Source: a virus. Taken from it: 37,492 bases of DNA. The notes beneath the pieces are model-generated. The model searched no databases, had not been told where the DNA came from, and was given only the letters and a program-made list of their open reading frames with translations. Where the stretch lies: the IMG/VR virus record IMGVR_UViG_3300025809_000051, positions 1 through 37,492 of that record, one strand, 5' to 3'. Shown here one piece after another: positions 8,957 through 18,837 of this stretch. Both the position numbers and the translations under genes were made by a program. Each line of letters starts with the position of its first letter. The first letter of the stretch is position 1.

Positions 8957-8986
8957 GCTAGGCCACTTTAAACGTGGCTTAGTTTC
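8957..8986 (+). terminator. Probable terminator
   Basis: A nine-base-pair stem, ctaggccac / gtggcttag with one G-T pair and a 7-base loop, lies 26 bases after the 272-residue gene. The T-run is short (tttctat), so it may be a weak or partly read-through terminator. Confidence 0.6.
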
Positions 8987-9008
8987 TATAATTAATAAAA
9001 AATAAAAA

Positions 9009-9788
9009 ATGGCGGTAAGTGTAAACACGGTATATCAAACAGTCTTGTATATAATAAACAAAGAGCAGAGAGGTTACGTAACACCTGCCGAGTTTAATAG
9101 TATAGCTGAGCAGGTTCAAGACGAAATATTTCAGTCTTATTTTCCTGACGGTAACCAGCAAAATAGAAAAAACCAAACAAATGCTCAGAATGATACTGAA
9201 TTTTTTGATATGTTTAAGGATATATCTTACAAATTATATCCTTTTGAAAAAGAAGCTTCATTTACTTACAACACACCTAATGATGGCTGGGTTTATTCTG
9301 GAGCTGGAGAACTTTACAAGATAGGTGAAATATCTACAAATTACAGTGACGTAAACCCTAACGTATCTTCAATAGCACAGTTGGGTAGTAAAAAAGATTA
9401 TTCTAAAATAATAAGATCAAAACTAACCGCACCGACTAATAAGCATCCGCTGTGTTTAACAACTTCTACTAACACGCCGATATTTCCTAAAACAACGAAT
9501 CAACTAATATTAAAGATAAATCCAAAGCCAAGCACTGTTACTGTAAACTCTATATTCAAGCCAACCTCACCAAGTTGGGGTTTTACTATTGGAGCTTTAG
9601 GTCAATATCTATTTAGTCCATCTGGCATTTCAGGTTCTTCAACCGTAGACTTTGAGTTAGATATTTCTGAGAAAAACAATATAATCATAAATATATTAAA
9701 GTACTGTGGTGTAATAGTGAACGACCCTAGTATAATACAAATAGCAGAGCAAGAATCTCAAAAAACTGAAATAAACGAAAAATCATAA
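9009..9788 (+). CDS. Head-tail connector/structural protein
   Basis: A 259-residue protein. The N-terminal helix region (VNTVYQTVLYIINKEQRGYVTPAEFNSIAEQVQDEIFQSYF) is of a type I recognise as recurring in marine phages directly after the head genes. The remainder is beta-rich and Thr/Ser/Asn-rich. With the next two genes it is in the place of adaptor proteins that seal the portal and seat the tail. No catalytic motif is seen. The leader is A-rich (aataaaaaataaaaaATG). Its stop lies 3 bases before the next ATG, so the two are almost certainly co-translated. Head-tail connection is inferred from position. Confidence 0.7.
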   Translation: MAVSVNTVYQTVLYIINKEQRGYVTPAEFNSIAEQVQDEIFQSYFPDGNQQNRKNQTNAQNDTEFFDMFKDISYKLYPFEKEASFTYNTPNDGWVYSGAGELYKIGEISTNYSDVNPNVSSIAQLGSKKDYSKIIRSKLTAPTNKHPLCLTTSTNTPIFPKTTNQLILKINPKPSTVTVNSIFKPTSPSWGFTIGALGQYLFSPSGISGSSTVDFELDISEKNNIIINILKYCGVIVNDPSIIQIAEQESQKTEINEKS

Positions 9789-9791
9789 TAA

Positions 9792-11027
9792 ATGAGTTTA
9801 ATAACTGAAACAAACCAACAATATTATCAAGGAGCTCAAGGTTTTAGAGGTGACGGTGTTGAACTATCTTTTAAAACTACATTTGATACAGATTTAATCT
9901 TAGGTAGTTTTGATCCTAACAATATAAACTATTCTTTAAACAACTTCAAGCTATACACGAGTACTTCTGGATTGCCGGGTTCTTACGTTGAATATATTAC
10001 AGATTTCTCTGTAGTAGACAATTCTATAACTTTTGAAGCTGGCTCAGAACCAGCTAATGGTTTATACATAGTAGTTCAACTAAAGAAGCTAGATGGTGGA
10101 CTTTACGGTGCCACGGAGGCAGAGAAGGCATATGGAGAAGTAGTTGAAAACAATTACGGTGGATATTCATATATAACATTAGATGATGCTATAGATAACT
10201 TTATGGTTGGTTATGTTGGAGATGGAAAACTTATACAAACAGCTAAAAAATCTGATGTATTGTTTTTTGCTAAAAGAGGTTTACAAGAATTTAGCTATGA
10301 CACTTTGAAAAGTGTTAAATCAGCAGAGTTAACTATACCTATTAGTTTAACGCTGCCTTTGCCTCAAGACTATGTTAGCTACGTTAAAGTATCTTGGATA
10401 GATCAACTGGGTGTAAAGCATGTTATATATCCTGCTAACAACTTAACTACAAGTCCTTACTACACGCAGATACAAGACGAAAAAGGAGTTCCAACTCAAG
10501 ACAACTTTGGGTCAGATATCGAAGGTACATCGATAACTCAAGAAAGATGGCACGAAGGCAATGCTCAAGATTTTTTGTTAGACAACGCAGGTTTATCTGG
10601 TATAAATGATTTCGCTTTTAACTGGAACCAAAACGGTGAGTGGATTGGTTATAGAAACTATGGTGAGCTATATGGACTAGACCCTCAATACTCACAAATG
10701 AATGGTTGGTTTAATTTAAACGAACGTGAAGGCAAAATGTCTTTTTCTAGTCATTTAGTAAACCGTTTAATAGTACTAGAATACGTTTCCGATGGATTAG
10801 CATATGATTCAGATACTAAGATCCCTAAGATGGCAGAAGAGGCTTTATACGTGCATATACTGCATGCTATAATATCAACACGTGCTAATCAACCAGAATA
10901 TTTAGTTCAAAGATTGAAAAAAGAAAGATCTGCTAAGTTGAGAAACACAAAAATAAGATTATCTAATATAAAGCTTGAAGAAATAACTCAAGTAATGAGA
11001 GGTAAATCTAAATGGATAAAACACTAA
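9792..11027 (+). CDS. Tail adaptor-like protein (gp11-type role)
   Basis: A 411-residue protein. The first ~110 residues are a beta domain. A helical segment follows, containing DDAIDNFMVGYVGDGKLI and KKSDVLFFAKRGLQEFSYD, the kind of helix pair used by T7 gp11-like tail-tube A proteins to bind the portal. The C-terminus is a long basic helix (VQRLKKERSAKLRNTKIRL). It precedes the giant nozzle-type protein, matching the adaptor-then-nozzle order of podoviruses. Sequence alone does not prove homology to gp11; the assignment combines gene order and predicted architecture. Confidence 0.65.
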   Translation: MSLITETNQQYYQGAQGFRGDGVELSFKTTFDTDLILGSFDPNNINYSLNNFKLYTSTSGLPGSYVEYITDFSVVDNSITFEAGSEPANGLYIVVQLKKLDGGLYGATEAEKAYGEVVENNYGGYSYITLDDAIDNFMVGYVGDGKLIQTAKKSDVLFFAKRGLQEFSYDTLKSVKSAELTIPISLTLPLPQDYVSYVKVSWIDQLGVKHVIYPANNLTTSPYYTQIQDEKGVPTQDNFGSDIEGTSITQERWHEGNAQDFLLDNAGLSGINDFAFNWNQNGEWIGYRNYGELYGLDPQYSQMNGWFNLNEREGKMSFSSHLVNRLIVLEYVSDGLAYDSDTKIPKMAEEALYVHILHAIISTRANQPEYLVQRLKKERSAKLRNTKIRLSNIKLEEITQVMRGKSKWIKH

Positions 11028-11033
11028 AATTAA

Positions 11034-14000
11034 ATGGCTAAAGCTTCAAATACTTTTTTAAAGTCCAAGATGAATAAAGACTTGGATGCTCGTATTATTG
11101 CAAACAACGAATACAGAAATGCAATAAATGTACAGGTTAATAAATCAGAAGGTGATAATGTAGGTTCTTTAGAGAATGTACTAGGTAACACTAAAGTTGC
11201 TGATGTAGGTGAAGCAACTGGCGCTTCTAACTTAAATTGTATAGGCAAAGTTGTTGACGACTCAAGTGGTGTTGCTTACTTATTCTACACTAACCATAAT
11301 GGAAATTTAAACAACTACAATCCTTTAGCTAAAAACTTTATAATATCTTTTGACTCTAAAACAGACTCAATAACAACTTTAGTTGAAGGTGCTTTTTTAA
11401 ACTTTTCAACTAAACATCCTATATATGGTATAAATGTTTTAGAAAACTTATTGTTTTGGACTGACAACAGAAATCAGCCAAGAAAAATAAACATACAAAA
11501 AGCTAGTACAGCACTTGGTTACTATACCACAGAAGATCAAATATCTGTAGCTAAATACAATCCTCATAAAGCAATAGAACTATTTTCAGAAAGTGAATTG
11601 TCATCTGGAGATTACGAGTCAACAATGAAAGATGTATCTAGCTTTTATTTACCAAATGGTGGAAAAGGAATTATAAAAAACGACGTAACAGCCGGTGACA
11701 CACAGGTAGACTTAAGTACGCTTGAAGGCGATATAGTCGTGCCTGGTCCATATGGAGCAACCGGCGCTAGCGTGTCTTACACTACAAGTACAAATCCTCC
11801 TTCTATAGTTGAAGTTGCTGGTGTTACAGTTAGTAGCTTTACTTACAATGACTCTACTAGCGCTTGGGAAGTTACAGTCACAGGTGGTACTTTGCCTGAT
11901 CTAGATGATATAACTCAAAGCATAGTTTTCAACGCTAACCCTTATTATAATAAAGACTACGCTGGTGATCCAACTTATTTGGAAGACAAGTTTGCTAGAT
12001 TTGGATATAGATTTAAGTTTGACGACGATGAATACTCTTTATTTTCTACATTTACTCAGTCTACTTTTATACCAAAGCAAGACGGTTATTTTATGTATGT
12101 TAAAAAAGACGAAGCAGATAACGTACAAGATGTAAATGATCAAGACGCAGCTTATAGAAGTTCTATAGTTTCTTTTATGGAAAACAAAGTAGATAACATA
12201 GAACTTAGAATACCACTTCCTTTTGAAAACTACGAGCTTCAAGATAAATTAAAAGTTAAGTTTTTAGAAATACTATATAAAGAGTCAGATGGTGCTTCTG
12301 TAAAAGTAGTAGACTCTGTAGATATCAACACTATATTCAATGCAGCTGCAGTGTGTCAAGCTTCTGCCGCAACAACAACAATAACTCTAACTGTTGACAA
12401 CGTTCAAGGTGGTATAAACATCGGCGATAGAGTAACAGGGTTTGGCATACTAGGTACATCGTTTGTAACTATAGATAACTATGAGCCTGACAATCCAGAA
12501 GAAAATCCTAGTACTTCAGGTACTATAACTTTAAGCTCAGCTCAAACAATAGCTGAAGACACTGTTTTAACAATAGGTGAAACAGATTATTATACCTATA
12601 ATTACAAGTCTAAAAAACCTATCAAAACTCTACCAGAAAAAGATTTAATAAGAGTATATGACAAAATACCAGTGCGAGCTTTTGCACAAGAAGTATCTGG
12701 TAATAGAGTTATATATGGTAATTTTCAAGATAAACATTCAGCTCCAGATCATTTAAATTATAACGTAGCTGTTACGGAGAAAACTGAATTCACACTTAAT
12801 GAAGTTACAGTAGACGCAGACGCTATACCTTCGGGGTCTACGACAATAACATTCACAAACTACAATCCTAAAGGCGGCTCAACTATACAAGTGGGTTACG
12901 TAGTTATTTGCCCAGGTATACCAGAAGGAACGTTGGTAACAAGTGTAACTACCGGCGGTGGAAACACCGGAACTATAACTCTAGATACAGCTACAACAGC
13001 TAATATTAATTTAGGGCAAGTTATAATAATAGAACCAGGTGGAGACGTTCAAAACACTAGTAGTGTTATAGAATATCCAAACCATAGTTTGAAAACGAAT
13101 AGAAATTATCAAGTAGGAGTTATTCTTTCTGATAGATACGGTAGACAATCTGGAGTTATATTGTCTGACAACAAAGATCTAATAACTATAAATGGTAATA
13201 AATTTATAGGATCCACAGTTTACTCTCCATATATAGACTCTAGTGTTCAGCCAGACGAATGGCGAGGTAATTCTATAAAAATGTTGTTTAATGAAACTAT
13301 AGCAACAGCAGGAACTCCAGGTGTTTATAATGGAGATCAAACATCTAGCGATTATAATCCTCTTGGTTGGTATACATTTAAGGTTGTTGTTAAACAAACT
13401 GAGCAAGAATATTATAATGTGTATTTGCCAGGTATTATGGCAGCGTATCCTAATAATACTACTTTAGAAGTTGGTAAAACATCTCACATAGCTTTAATAA
13501 GTGATAATATAAATAAAGTACCTAGAGACTTGTCTGAGGTTGGTCCAGATCAAAATCAATTTAGAAGTTCTATAAAGCTATATGGAAGAGTTGAAAATTC
13601 TAACGTAGAGGTTTCAGAAACGCTAGGTAACATAGGTGATAGCAATTTACAGTACTACCCAGGTAGAACTTTTGATTTTGCGTCAACTGTAGCTACAAAC
13701 ACAGATCTATTTGATTACAATCCTCAAGATCCTCCAGCTCCAAATTATTTTCCTCAATTTTACTCTGTAGAATCTAATCCATATATAGCAAGAATAAATA
13801 CAGCTAAAAGAATAGGGCAAGTTGCTGATGTTAACTTTACCTCGGTTAGCGCTATTATAGCTGTTACAGAAACAACAGACACATTAAAGCTAACTTCTGT
13901 TTCTGGGGTTACAGCTGATATAGAAATCGGTGATAAGGTTGTTGGACCAGGCTTTCCAGATGACTTAGTTGTTTCAGGTTCTGGTTTTAGCAGTGGAAAC

Positions 14001-16253
14001 ACAGTTAGAGCAGGCGCTGTTATAGCTGGAACTGGTTTTACCGGAACATTATTTGAGTTATCATCTCAAGGCGCAGGTACAGATCCTATAGTACCAGGTT
14101 TAATAGTTGAAACAACAACAGGTGTTCCTGAAGGAACTGTTGTTTTAAATGTTTCAGGCACAATACCTAATCTTGAAATAGAAGTTAATAATGTGGTTCA
14201 AGTAACAGGTGGTCAACTTCTAGATTTTAACGAAGCAGATAGTTTAGTTGTTTCTACAGTTTTGCCAGTTACTCTTGGAGACTCAATAAATGTATATAGC
14301 GCTGAAACGCCAGGTATACAATACTTAGCTGTTTATGAAACAGAACCAGTTAAAAGCTTACTAGATATATTTTGGGAAACATCAACAACTGGATTTATAC
14401 AAGACATAAACGATGTTATAATAAATGAAAATGATGGAGGCAGCGGCGCTGCAGGTCTTTCAAACTGGAATGATAATCCTTTCAACGAAAGTTTAAGATC
14501 TGGTGAAAACTGTTTACAAGCACCTATTTATTTAGTTGATAACTTCGGAGCAGCTATACCATCTGGAGATATTGACGTACCTTTAGCTTTAGATAGTGTT
14601 ATTGACGATAATGGAATAAATGTTCAAACAGAATATGTTTTTGATCCATATCCATTTCCTGGGCCAACCGTGCAACAACCTGTTTTTTCTTTTGAAGAAA
14701 CAACACCTGGTAGTTATGAGTATATGCTTAAAACAGCCAATGGTTTTGCTTCATTTATATATTACGGAATTGACGAAGGTGCTAGAAACTTTACGCTAAC
14801 TTTTTCAGCTACAGTTAATGATTTACCTATAACAATAACTCAAGATTTAAGCTTAGGCAATACACAGCCACATATTCCAACATCATCAGGGAATAGTTCA
14901 ACTGTACAGGTTTTAAACGACCAAACCTCTGTAACAGATATAAAAGTATATACAGGTAGTGAAGATATAGGTGCGGGTTGGGACGTTACAACATTAAATA
15001 CTTCTTATCCTTTACCAGCTGGACTACAAACCACTGGAACTGCTTTTACACCACCAGGAGATCCACTAACACCTTTTGGAGTTATAAATGCTGTTTCTAG
15101 TAGTAACACTTTTGTAGTTTATAACTGGGCAGCTTTAATTATAGATGTAGATAATATACTATATAGATCTACTTCAAATACTTTTGGAAGTGTTCCTTCT
15201 GGAACATATATCGTTTCTAAACAAGCAGACACGCCTGTTGCTGGTCAAACAACTGTAACTGTTAATAACAACATAACAGTACCGGCGTTTACGAGCAATT
15301 CTTCTGCTACATTACAAACTGGAACACCAGGTCAACTAGAAGTTTCTGCGGCTGTAACAGTTGGAGAAGGTCAAATACTAAATACAACTAATTCATCAGA
15401 ACTTTGGGACGATTGTCCTTTAGCACCTTTTTATCCTGGCGGAACAAACGTTAGGTACGTAGGTGAACTACAAGCTGTCAACGGAGCAGGTTGGAGATCA
15501 ACAGATATACTTGGCAACACTCAAAAATATAAAGATTTAACTTTCACTAAAATAAGTGAAGTTAGAGGAGCTGGAACACCTGGGGAAGAAACATTGTTTC
15601 CAGGTTATTTTGCTTTAGAAAACCCAGGCGCTGCTTCATTCAATTCAGCGGCAAAAATAGACTTAGTTAACACTGGTTATCAAGATGCAAATATGCCTTC
15701 AGATGTTTACACTATAACATATGAGGTATCTGATCCAGGAGATACAGTACAATGTCAAGCTATAGTAAACACAGGTTTAGTTATATGTGATTTACAAGAG
15801 TGGACTTTAGAGGGTTATTATAGAGACTGTTCAGGAAATATACCTACAGGAGTTTCCTATGAAGGAAGATTTATATTTGTTAGAGTTTGTGATCCAAACG
15901 GTGGCTTAATAGGTGGTACAAATGTTAATGGTTGGTATGCTTGGTTAAGCGGAAATCAAGGTGGTGAATTTTCAAGCTGGCAAAATTTAGTATCTAGTAA
16001 TGGTAGTAGTAATATTATAATAAATCCAACAGGAGGTACTGGAGGCGCAAACATGGCTACAGAAGGTTGGACAGCTAAATTTGTAGACATAGCTACTTTA
16101 AAAAATGTTATTGCTACAAATCAAACAATAATTGGAGGTTGTTTGGTGTATGGAGGAAGTTCTTACGCTTATACTTGGACATTAACTGCTGGAACAGGAA
16201 CAAATACGCCTTTAGTTCCTTCCACATCTAACTATCTATTTTCTATAGTGTAG
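11034..16253 (+). CDS. Large tail nozzle/adhesin-like protein
   Basis: A 1739-residue, beta-rich protein. The start (KSKMNKDLDARIIANNEYRN, then SEGDNVGSLENVLGN) and 'LENLLFWTDNRNQPRKINI' near residue 140 match the opening of tail proteins I recognise from marine phages, probably a beta-propeller nozzle that extends the tail channel. Inserted Thr/Gly/Val-rich modules at about residues 446-517, 590-669, 938-1082 and 1376-1452 share an 'IxxGDxVxGxGIPxGTxV...TITL' pattern. The C-terminal ~200 residues are Gly/Trp/Tyr-rich and adhesin-like, with several cysteines. Host binding is likely for these outer modules, but this is inference. Only 36 bases separate it from a second tail protein. Confidence 0.75.
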   Translation: MAKASNTFLKSKMNKDLDARIIANNEYRNAINVQVNKSEGDNVGSLENVLGNTKVADVGEATGASNLNCIGKVVDDSSGVAYLFYTNHNGNLNNYNPLAKNFIISFDSKTDSITTLVEGAFLNFSTKHPIYGINVLENLLFWTDNRNQPRKINIQKASTALGYYTTEDQISVAKYNPHKAIELFSESELSSGDYESTMKDVSSFYLPNGGKGIIKNDVTAGDTQVDLSTLEGDIVVPGPYGATGASVSYTTSTNPPSIVEVAGVTVSSFTYNDSTSAWEVTVTGGTLPDLDDITQSIVFNANPYYNKDYAGDPTYLEDKFARFGYRFKFDDDEYSLFSTFTQSTFIPKQDGYFMYVKKDEADNVQDVNDQDAAYRSSIVSFMENKVDNIELRIPLPFENYELQDKLKVKFLEILYKESDGASVKVVDSVDINTIFNAAAVCQASAATTTITLTVDNVQGGINIGDRVTGFGILGTSFVTIDNYEPDNPEENPSTSGTITLSSAQTIAEDTVLTIGETDYYTYNYKSKKPIKTLPEKDLIRVYDKIPVRAFAQEVSGNRVIYGNFQDKHSAPDHLNYNVAVTEKTEFTLNEVTVDADAIPSGSTTITFTNYNPKGGSTIQVGYVVICPGIPEGTLVTSVTTGGGNTGTITLDTATTANINLGQVIIIEPGGDVQNTSSVIEYPNHSLKTNRNYQVGVILSDRYGRQSGVILSDNKDLITINGNKFIGSTVYSPYIDSSVQPDEWRGNSIKMLFNETIATAGTPGVYNGDQTSSDYNPLGWYTFKVVVKQTEQEYYNVYLPGIMAAYPNNTTLEVGKTSHIALISDNINKVPRDLSEVGPDQNQFRSSIKLYGRVENSNVEVSETLGNIGDSNLQYYPGRTFDFASTVATNTDLFDYNPQDPPAPNYFPQFYSVESNPYIARINTAKRIGQVADVNFTSVSAIIAVTETTDTLKLTSVSGVTADIEIGDKVVGPGFPDDLVVSGSGFSSGNTVRAGAVIAGTGFTGTLFELSSQGAGTDPIVPGLIVETTTGVPEGTVVLNVSGTIPNLEIEVNNVVQVTGGQLLDFNEADSLVVSTVLPVTLGDSINVYSAETPGIQYLAVYETEPVKSLLDIFWETSTTGFIQDINDVIINENDGGSGAAGLSNWNDNPFNESLRSGENCLQAPIYLVDNFGAAIPSGDIDVPLALDSVIDDNGINVQTEYVFDPYPFPGPTVQQPVFSFEETTPGSYEYMLKTANGFASFIYYGIDEGARNFTLTFSATVNDLPITITQDLSLGNTQPHIPTSSGNSSTVQVLNDQTSVTDIKVYTGSEDIGAGWDVTTLNTSYPLPAGLQTTGTAFTPPGDPLTPFGVINAVSSSNTFVVYNWAALIIDVDNILYRSTSNTFGSVPSGTYIVSKQADTPVAGQTTVTVNNNITVPAFTSNSSATLQTGTPGQLEVSAAVTVGEGQILNTTNSSELWDDCPLAPFYPGGTNVRYVGELQAVNGAGWRSTDILGNTQKYKDLTFTKISEVRGAGTPGEETLFPGYFALENPGAASFNSAAKIDLVNTGYQDANMPSDVYTITYEVSDPGDTVQCQAIVNTGLVICDLQEWTLEGYYRDCSGNIPTGVSYEGRFIFVRVCDPNGGLIGGTNVNGWYAWLSGNQGGEFSSWQNLVSSNGSSNIIINPTGGTGGANMATEGWTAKFVDIATLKNVIATNQTIIGGCLVYGGSSYAYTWTLTAGTGTNTPLVPSTSNYLFSIV

Positions 16254-16289
16254 TTGTAATTTAAAATTAAAATAAGTGATAATTAAAAT

Positions 16290-18143
16290 ATGGGAGCAGT
16301 AGTAGAAGTAAAATACTTTAACACTTTTATTCTTAAAAAGACGAATAATCAAGATGAACCAATATGGAATGGGTCTTTTGGTATACCCGAAGATATAGGT
16401 GGTTACGAAAGAGTTTCTTCTTCTGACGACAAAAACTGGGCTATAGAAGAGTCTAGAATACGAGGCGGTTATAACAATACAACAGTCGATTTTGGAGTTA
16501 AAGCTTATATAGTAGAAGAAAAAAATAAAGCTTCTTTTAGATCTAGCTCTTTAATATACTCTGGTATATTTAATTCTAGAACTGGTATTAATCAAACAAA
16601 CGTGTTTTCTGTTGGTGAAGACATAACTAAAACAGCAGATCCAGCTAATGCTTCAATACAGAGGTTATATGCTGAAGACGCAAACTTAGTTATATTTCAA
16701 GAAAATAAAGTATCTAGAGCTTTAATAGATAAAGACGCTATATATAATGCTGAAGGCGGAGGGTCTGTAACATCTACTAATCTTGTTATAGGTCAAATAG
16801 TTCCTTACGCAGGTGAGTATGGTATAAGTAAAAATCCTGAAAGTTTTGCTGTATATGGTTACGCTAAATATTTTTCAGACACAAACAATAACTGTGTACT
16901 AAGGTTATCTAACAGTGGCATAGACGAAATATCGTCTTATGGAATGAAAGATTACTTTAGAGACGAAGTAAATAGAGTAAATACTAATTCAAGCGTTGGT
17001 TTGATAATTGGCGGTTATGACATGCATAATAGTCAATATGTTGTATCTACGCAAGTAGCTAACACAGGTATTAAGTTAGATTATAACACATTGTCTTTTG
17101 ACGAAAACGCTAAAGGTTGGGTTAGTTTCTTTACTTTTAGACCTAGTCAAATATTTAGTATAAATAATAAATTTTACACTACAAACTCAGATGGAGTGTG
17201 GAAGCATTATTCTAACAGTAATAGAGGTAATTTTTATGGCGTAGACAACAAGAGTAAAGTTACTGTTTCTTTTAACGCCGCACCATCTAACTCTAAAACA
17301 TTTAGTACGGTTTCTTATGAAGGCGCTAATGGGTGGATGGTTGACTCTATTGTTTCTGATGAAACAGGAGCTGACACGCAGCCGGTTATAGACTGGAGAT
17401 CTCATTTTGATAGTACTAGTGGTATTTATAGTTATTATGAAGGTGAATTTGTTGAAGCTGCTTCATCTGCGTCTGTTAAACAAACAGTTGCTGGTACATC
17501 AGTATTAATAAGCGCTAGCGTTAATCCTGTTTTAAACTCTAGTGTTTCTGGAACTGGAGTTGTAGCTAACACTACGGTTTCTTCTTATACACTAGTTGAA
17601 GCTCAAGCAATAGATCAATCTGTTAACAACATTGTAACAATCACGTCAACAAGTAGCATTATACCAGCTGGGACTTTTGTTTCTGGAAACAATATACCAT
17701 CAGGAACTTCTGTGGTTTCATTTAATAATTCAACAGGTGAACTAGTACTTAATACGGATGTACAAATAAATGCTGGTGATTTTATAGGTTTCAATAACTT
17801 AGGGATTTTAACAGTCAACAATAGTTGTAGTTTTACTGAAAATACAACCTTAAACTTCGTTAGTGTAACTAGTAGATCTAACTACCAAAGCGTTTTTGGT
17901 ACAGGCAACCCTCAGTTTCCAGTTCATCACGCTGGTTTTGAAAGAAAAGAAAACAAGTACGTAGCAAACTTAATTAACAATAGTTCTGCTAATGACAGCG
18001 AAGTCATTTGGGGTAATTCAATGAGTGGAATAAAAGGTTTTTATGCCTTAGCAACTTTCTCAACAGATTCAACTACGGATCCTGGAGGTGAAAAACAGTT
18101 GTTTCAAGTTTCAACTAATTACAATATAAACAATGGATATTAA
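16290..18143 (+). CDS. Second tail protein, partner of the nozzle protein
   Basis: A 617-residue beta-rich protein. The segment ESRIRGGYNNTTVDFGVKAY near residue 55 is a conserved stretch of tail proteins that follow the 'MNKDLDARI' protein in marine phages. Repeats such as RLYAEDANLVIFQENKVSRAL and KYFSDTNNNCVLRLSNSGID look like propeller blades, as in podovirus nozzle (tail tubular B) proteins. Residues about 390-515 carry the same beta-module pattern seen in the preceding gene (NIPSGTSVVSFNNSTGELVL). The end of the protein mentions no catalytic site. I infer that the two proteins together form the tail tip; which one is the true nozzle is open. Confidence 0.72.
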   Translation: MGAVVEVKYFNTFILKKTNNQDEPIWNGSFGIPEDIGGYERVSSSDDKNWAIEESRIRGGYNNTTVDFGVKAYIVEEKNKASFRSSSLIYSGIFNSRTGINQTNVFSVGEDITKTADPANASIQRLYAEDANLVIFQENKVSRALIDKDAIYNAEGGGSVTSTNLVIGQIVPYAGEYGISKNPESFAVYGYAKYFSDTNNNCVLRLSNSGIDEISSYGMKDYFRDEVNRVNTNSSVGLIIGGYDMHNSQYVVSTQVANTGIKLDYNTLSFDENAKGWVSFFTFRPSQIFSINNKFYTTNSDGVWKHYSNSNRGNFYGVDNKSKVTVSFNAAPSNSKTFSTVSYEGANGWMVDSIVSDETGADTQPVIDWRSHFDSTSGIYSYYEGEFVEAASSASVKQTVAGTSVLISASVNPVLNSSVSGTGVVANTTVSSYTLVEAQAIDQSVNNIVTITSTSSIIPAGTFVSGNNIPSGTSVVSFNNSTGELVLNTDVQINAGDFIGFNNLGILTVNNSCSFTENTTLNFVSVTSRSNYQSVFGTGNPQFPVHHAGFERKENKYVANLINNSSANDSEVIWGNSMSGIKGFYALATFSTDSTTDPGGEKQLFQVSTNYNINNGY

Positions 18144-18161
18144 TAATAAAAATATAAAGAT

Positions 18162-18824
18162 ATGCCAATAGGAGCAGGAGCAGTTATAGGTCTTGGAGCC
18201 TCTATATTAGGTGGCGTTTTTGGAGCTTCGTCTGCCAAGAAAGCAGCGCAAGCAGCAGCTAGAGAGAAGAGACGCTTACAGAACAAGCTAAACAATTTAG
18301 AGAAAAATAGACAAGAAGTTGTAAACCCTTACGAAGATTACACTAGTCTTAGCGGAATGATAACTAATCCTTTCGCCAACCTAGGTGTCGCAACTGGAGC
18401 TGCTGAGATTAAAATTGAAGAAGCTGATATCTCACTAGCTAATACATTAGATACAATGAGAGCTACAGGAGCTGGCGCTGGTGGAGCTACGGCTTTAGCT
18501 CAAGCGGCTTTAAGATCTAAAAAAGGCGTAGCAGCTAGTATAGAGCAACAAGAAAAAGCTAATGAAGACAAAGCAGCTGCTGGAGAGCAAAGAGCTCAAC
18601 AACAAAAGATAGCTGAAGAACAAAGAATGCAGCAAGCTGGCGCTATGGGTAAACAATTTGTTTTTGGTGAAACAGAAAAAAGACAAGTTAAAGAAATGGA
18701 TAGGACTTATGCAGAATTAATGGGTACTGAACAAGATAGAGCTCAAGCTAAAGCAGATCAAACAGGTGCTATAACAGGCGCACTTGGGTCTATAGCTTCA
18801 ATTGGTGGTGGAATGTTAGGATAA
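18162..18824 (+). CDS. Internal virion / ejection-type protein
   Basis: A 220-residue protein. Residues 1-28 are a Gly/Ala hydrophobic segment (GAGAVIGLGASILGGVFGAS), followed by an Ala/Lys/Arg/Gln-rich helical body and a C-terminal Gly/Ala hydrophobic end (GAITGALGSIASIGGGMLG). Hydrophobic glycine-rich ends around a coiled coil are typical of small podovirus internal proteins (T7 gp14-like) that leave the virion and insert in the cell envelope at infection. It sits directly before the very large internal protein, which supports the idea. There is no sequence proof of gp14 homology. Confidence 0.65.
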   Translation: MPIGAGAVIGLGASILGGVFGASSAKKAAQAAAREKRRLQNKLNNLEKNRQEVVNPYEDYTSLSGMITNPFANLGVATGAAEIKIEEADISLANTLDTMRATGAGAGGATALAQAALRSKKGVAASIEQQEKANEDKAAAGEQRAQQQKIAEEQRMQQAGAMGKQFVFGETEKRQVKEMDRTYAELMGTEQDRAQAKADQTGAITGALGSIASIGGGMLG

Positions 18825-18837
18825 TTAAAAAAACAAA

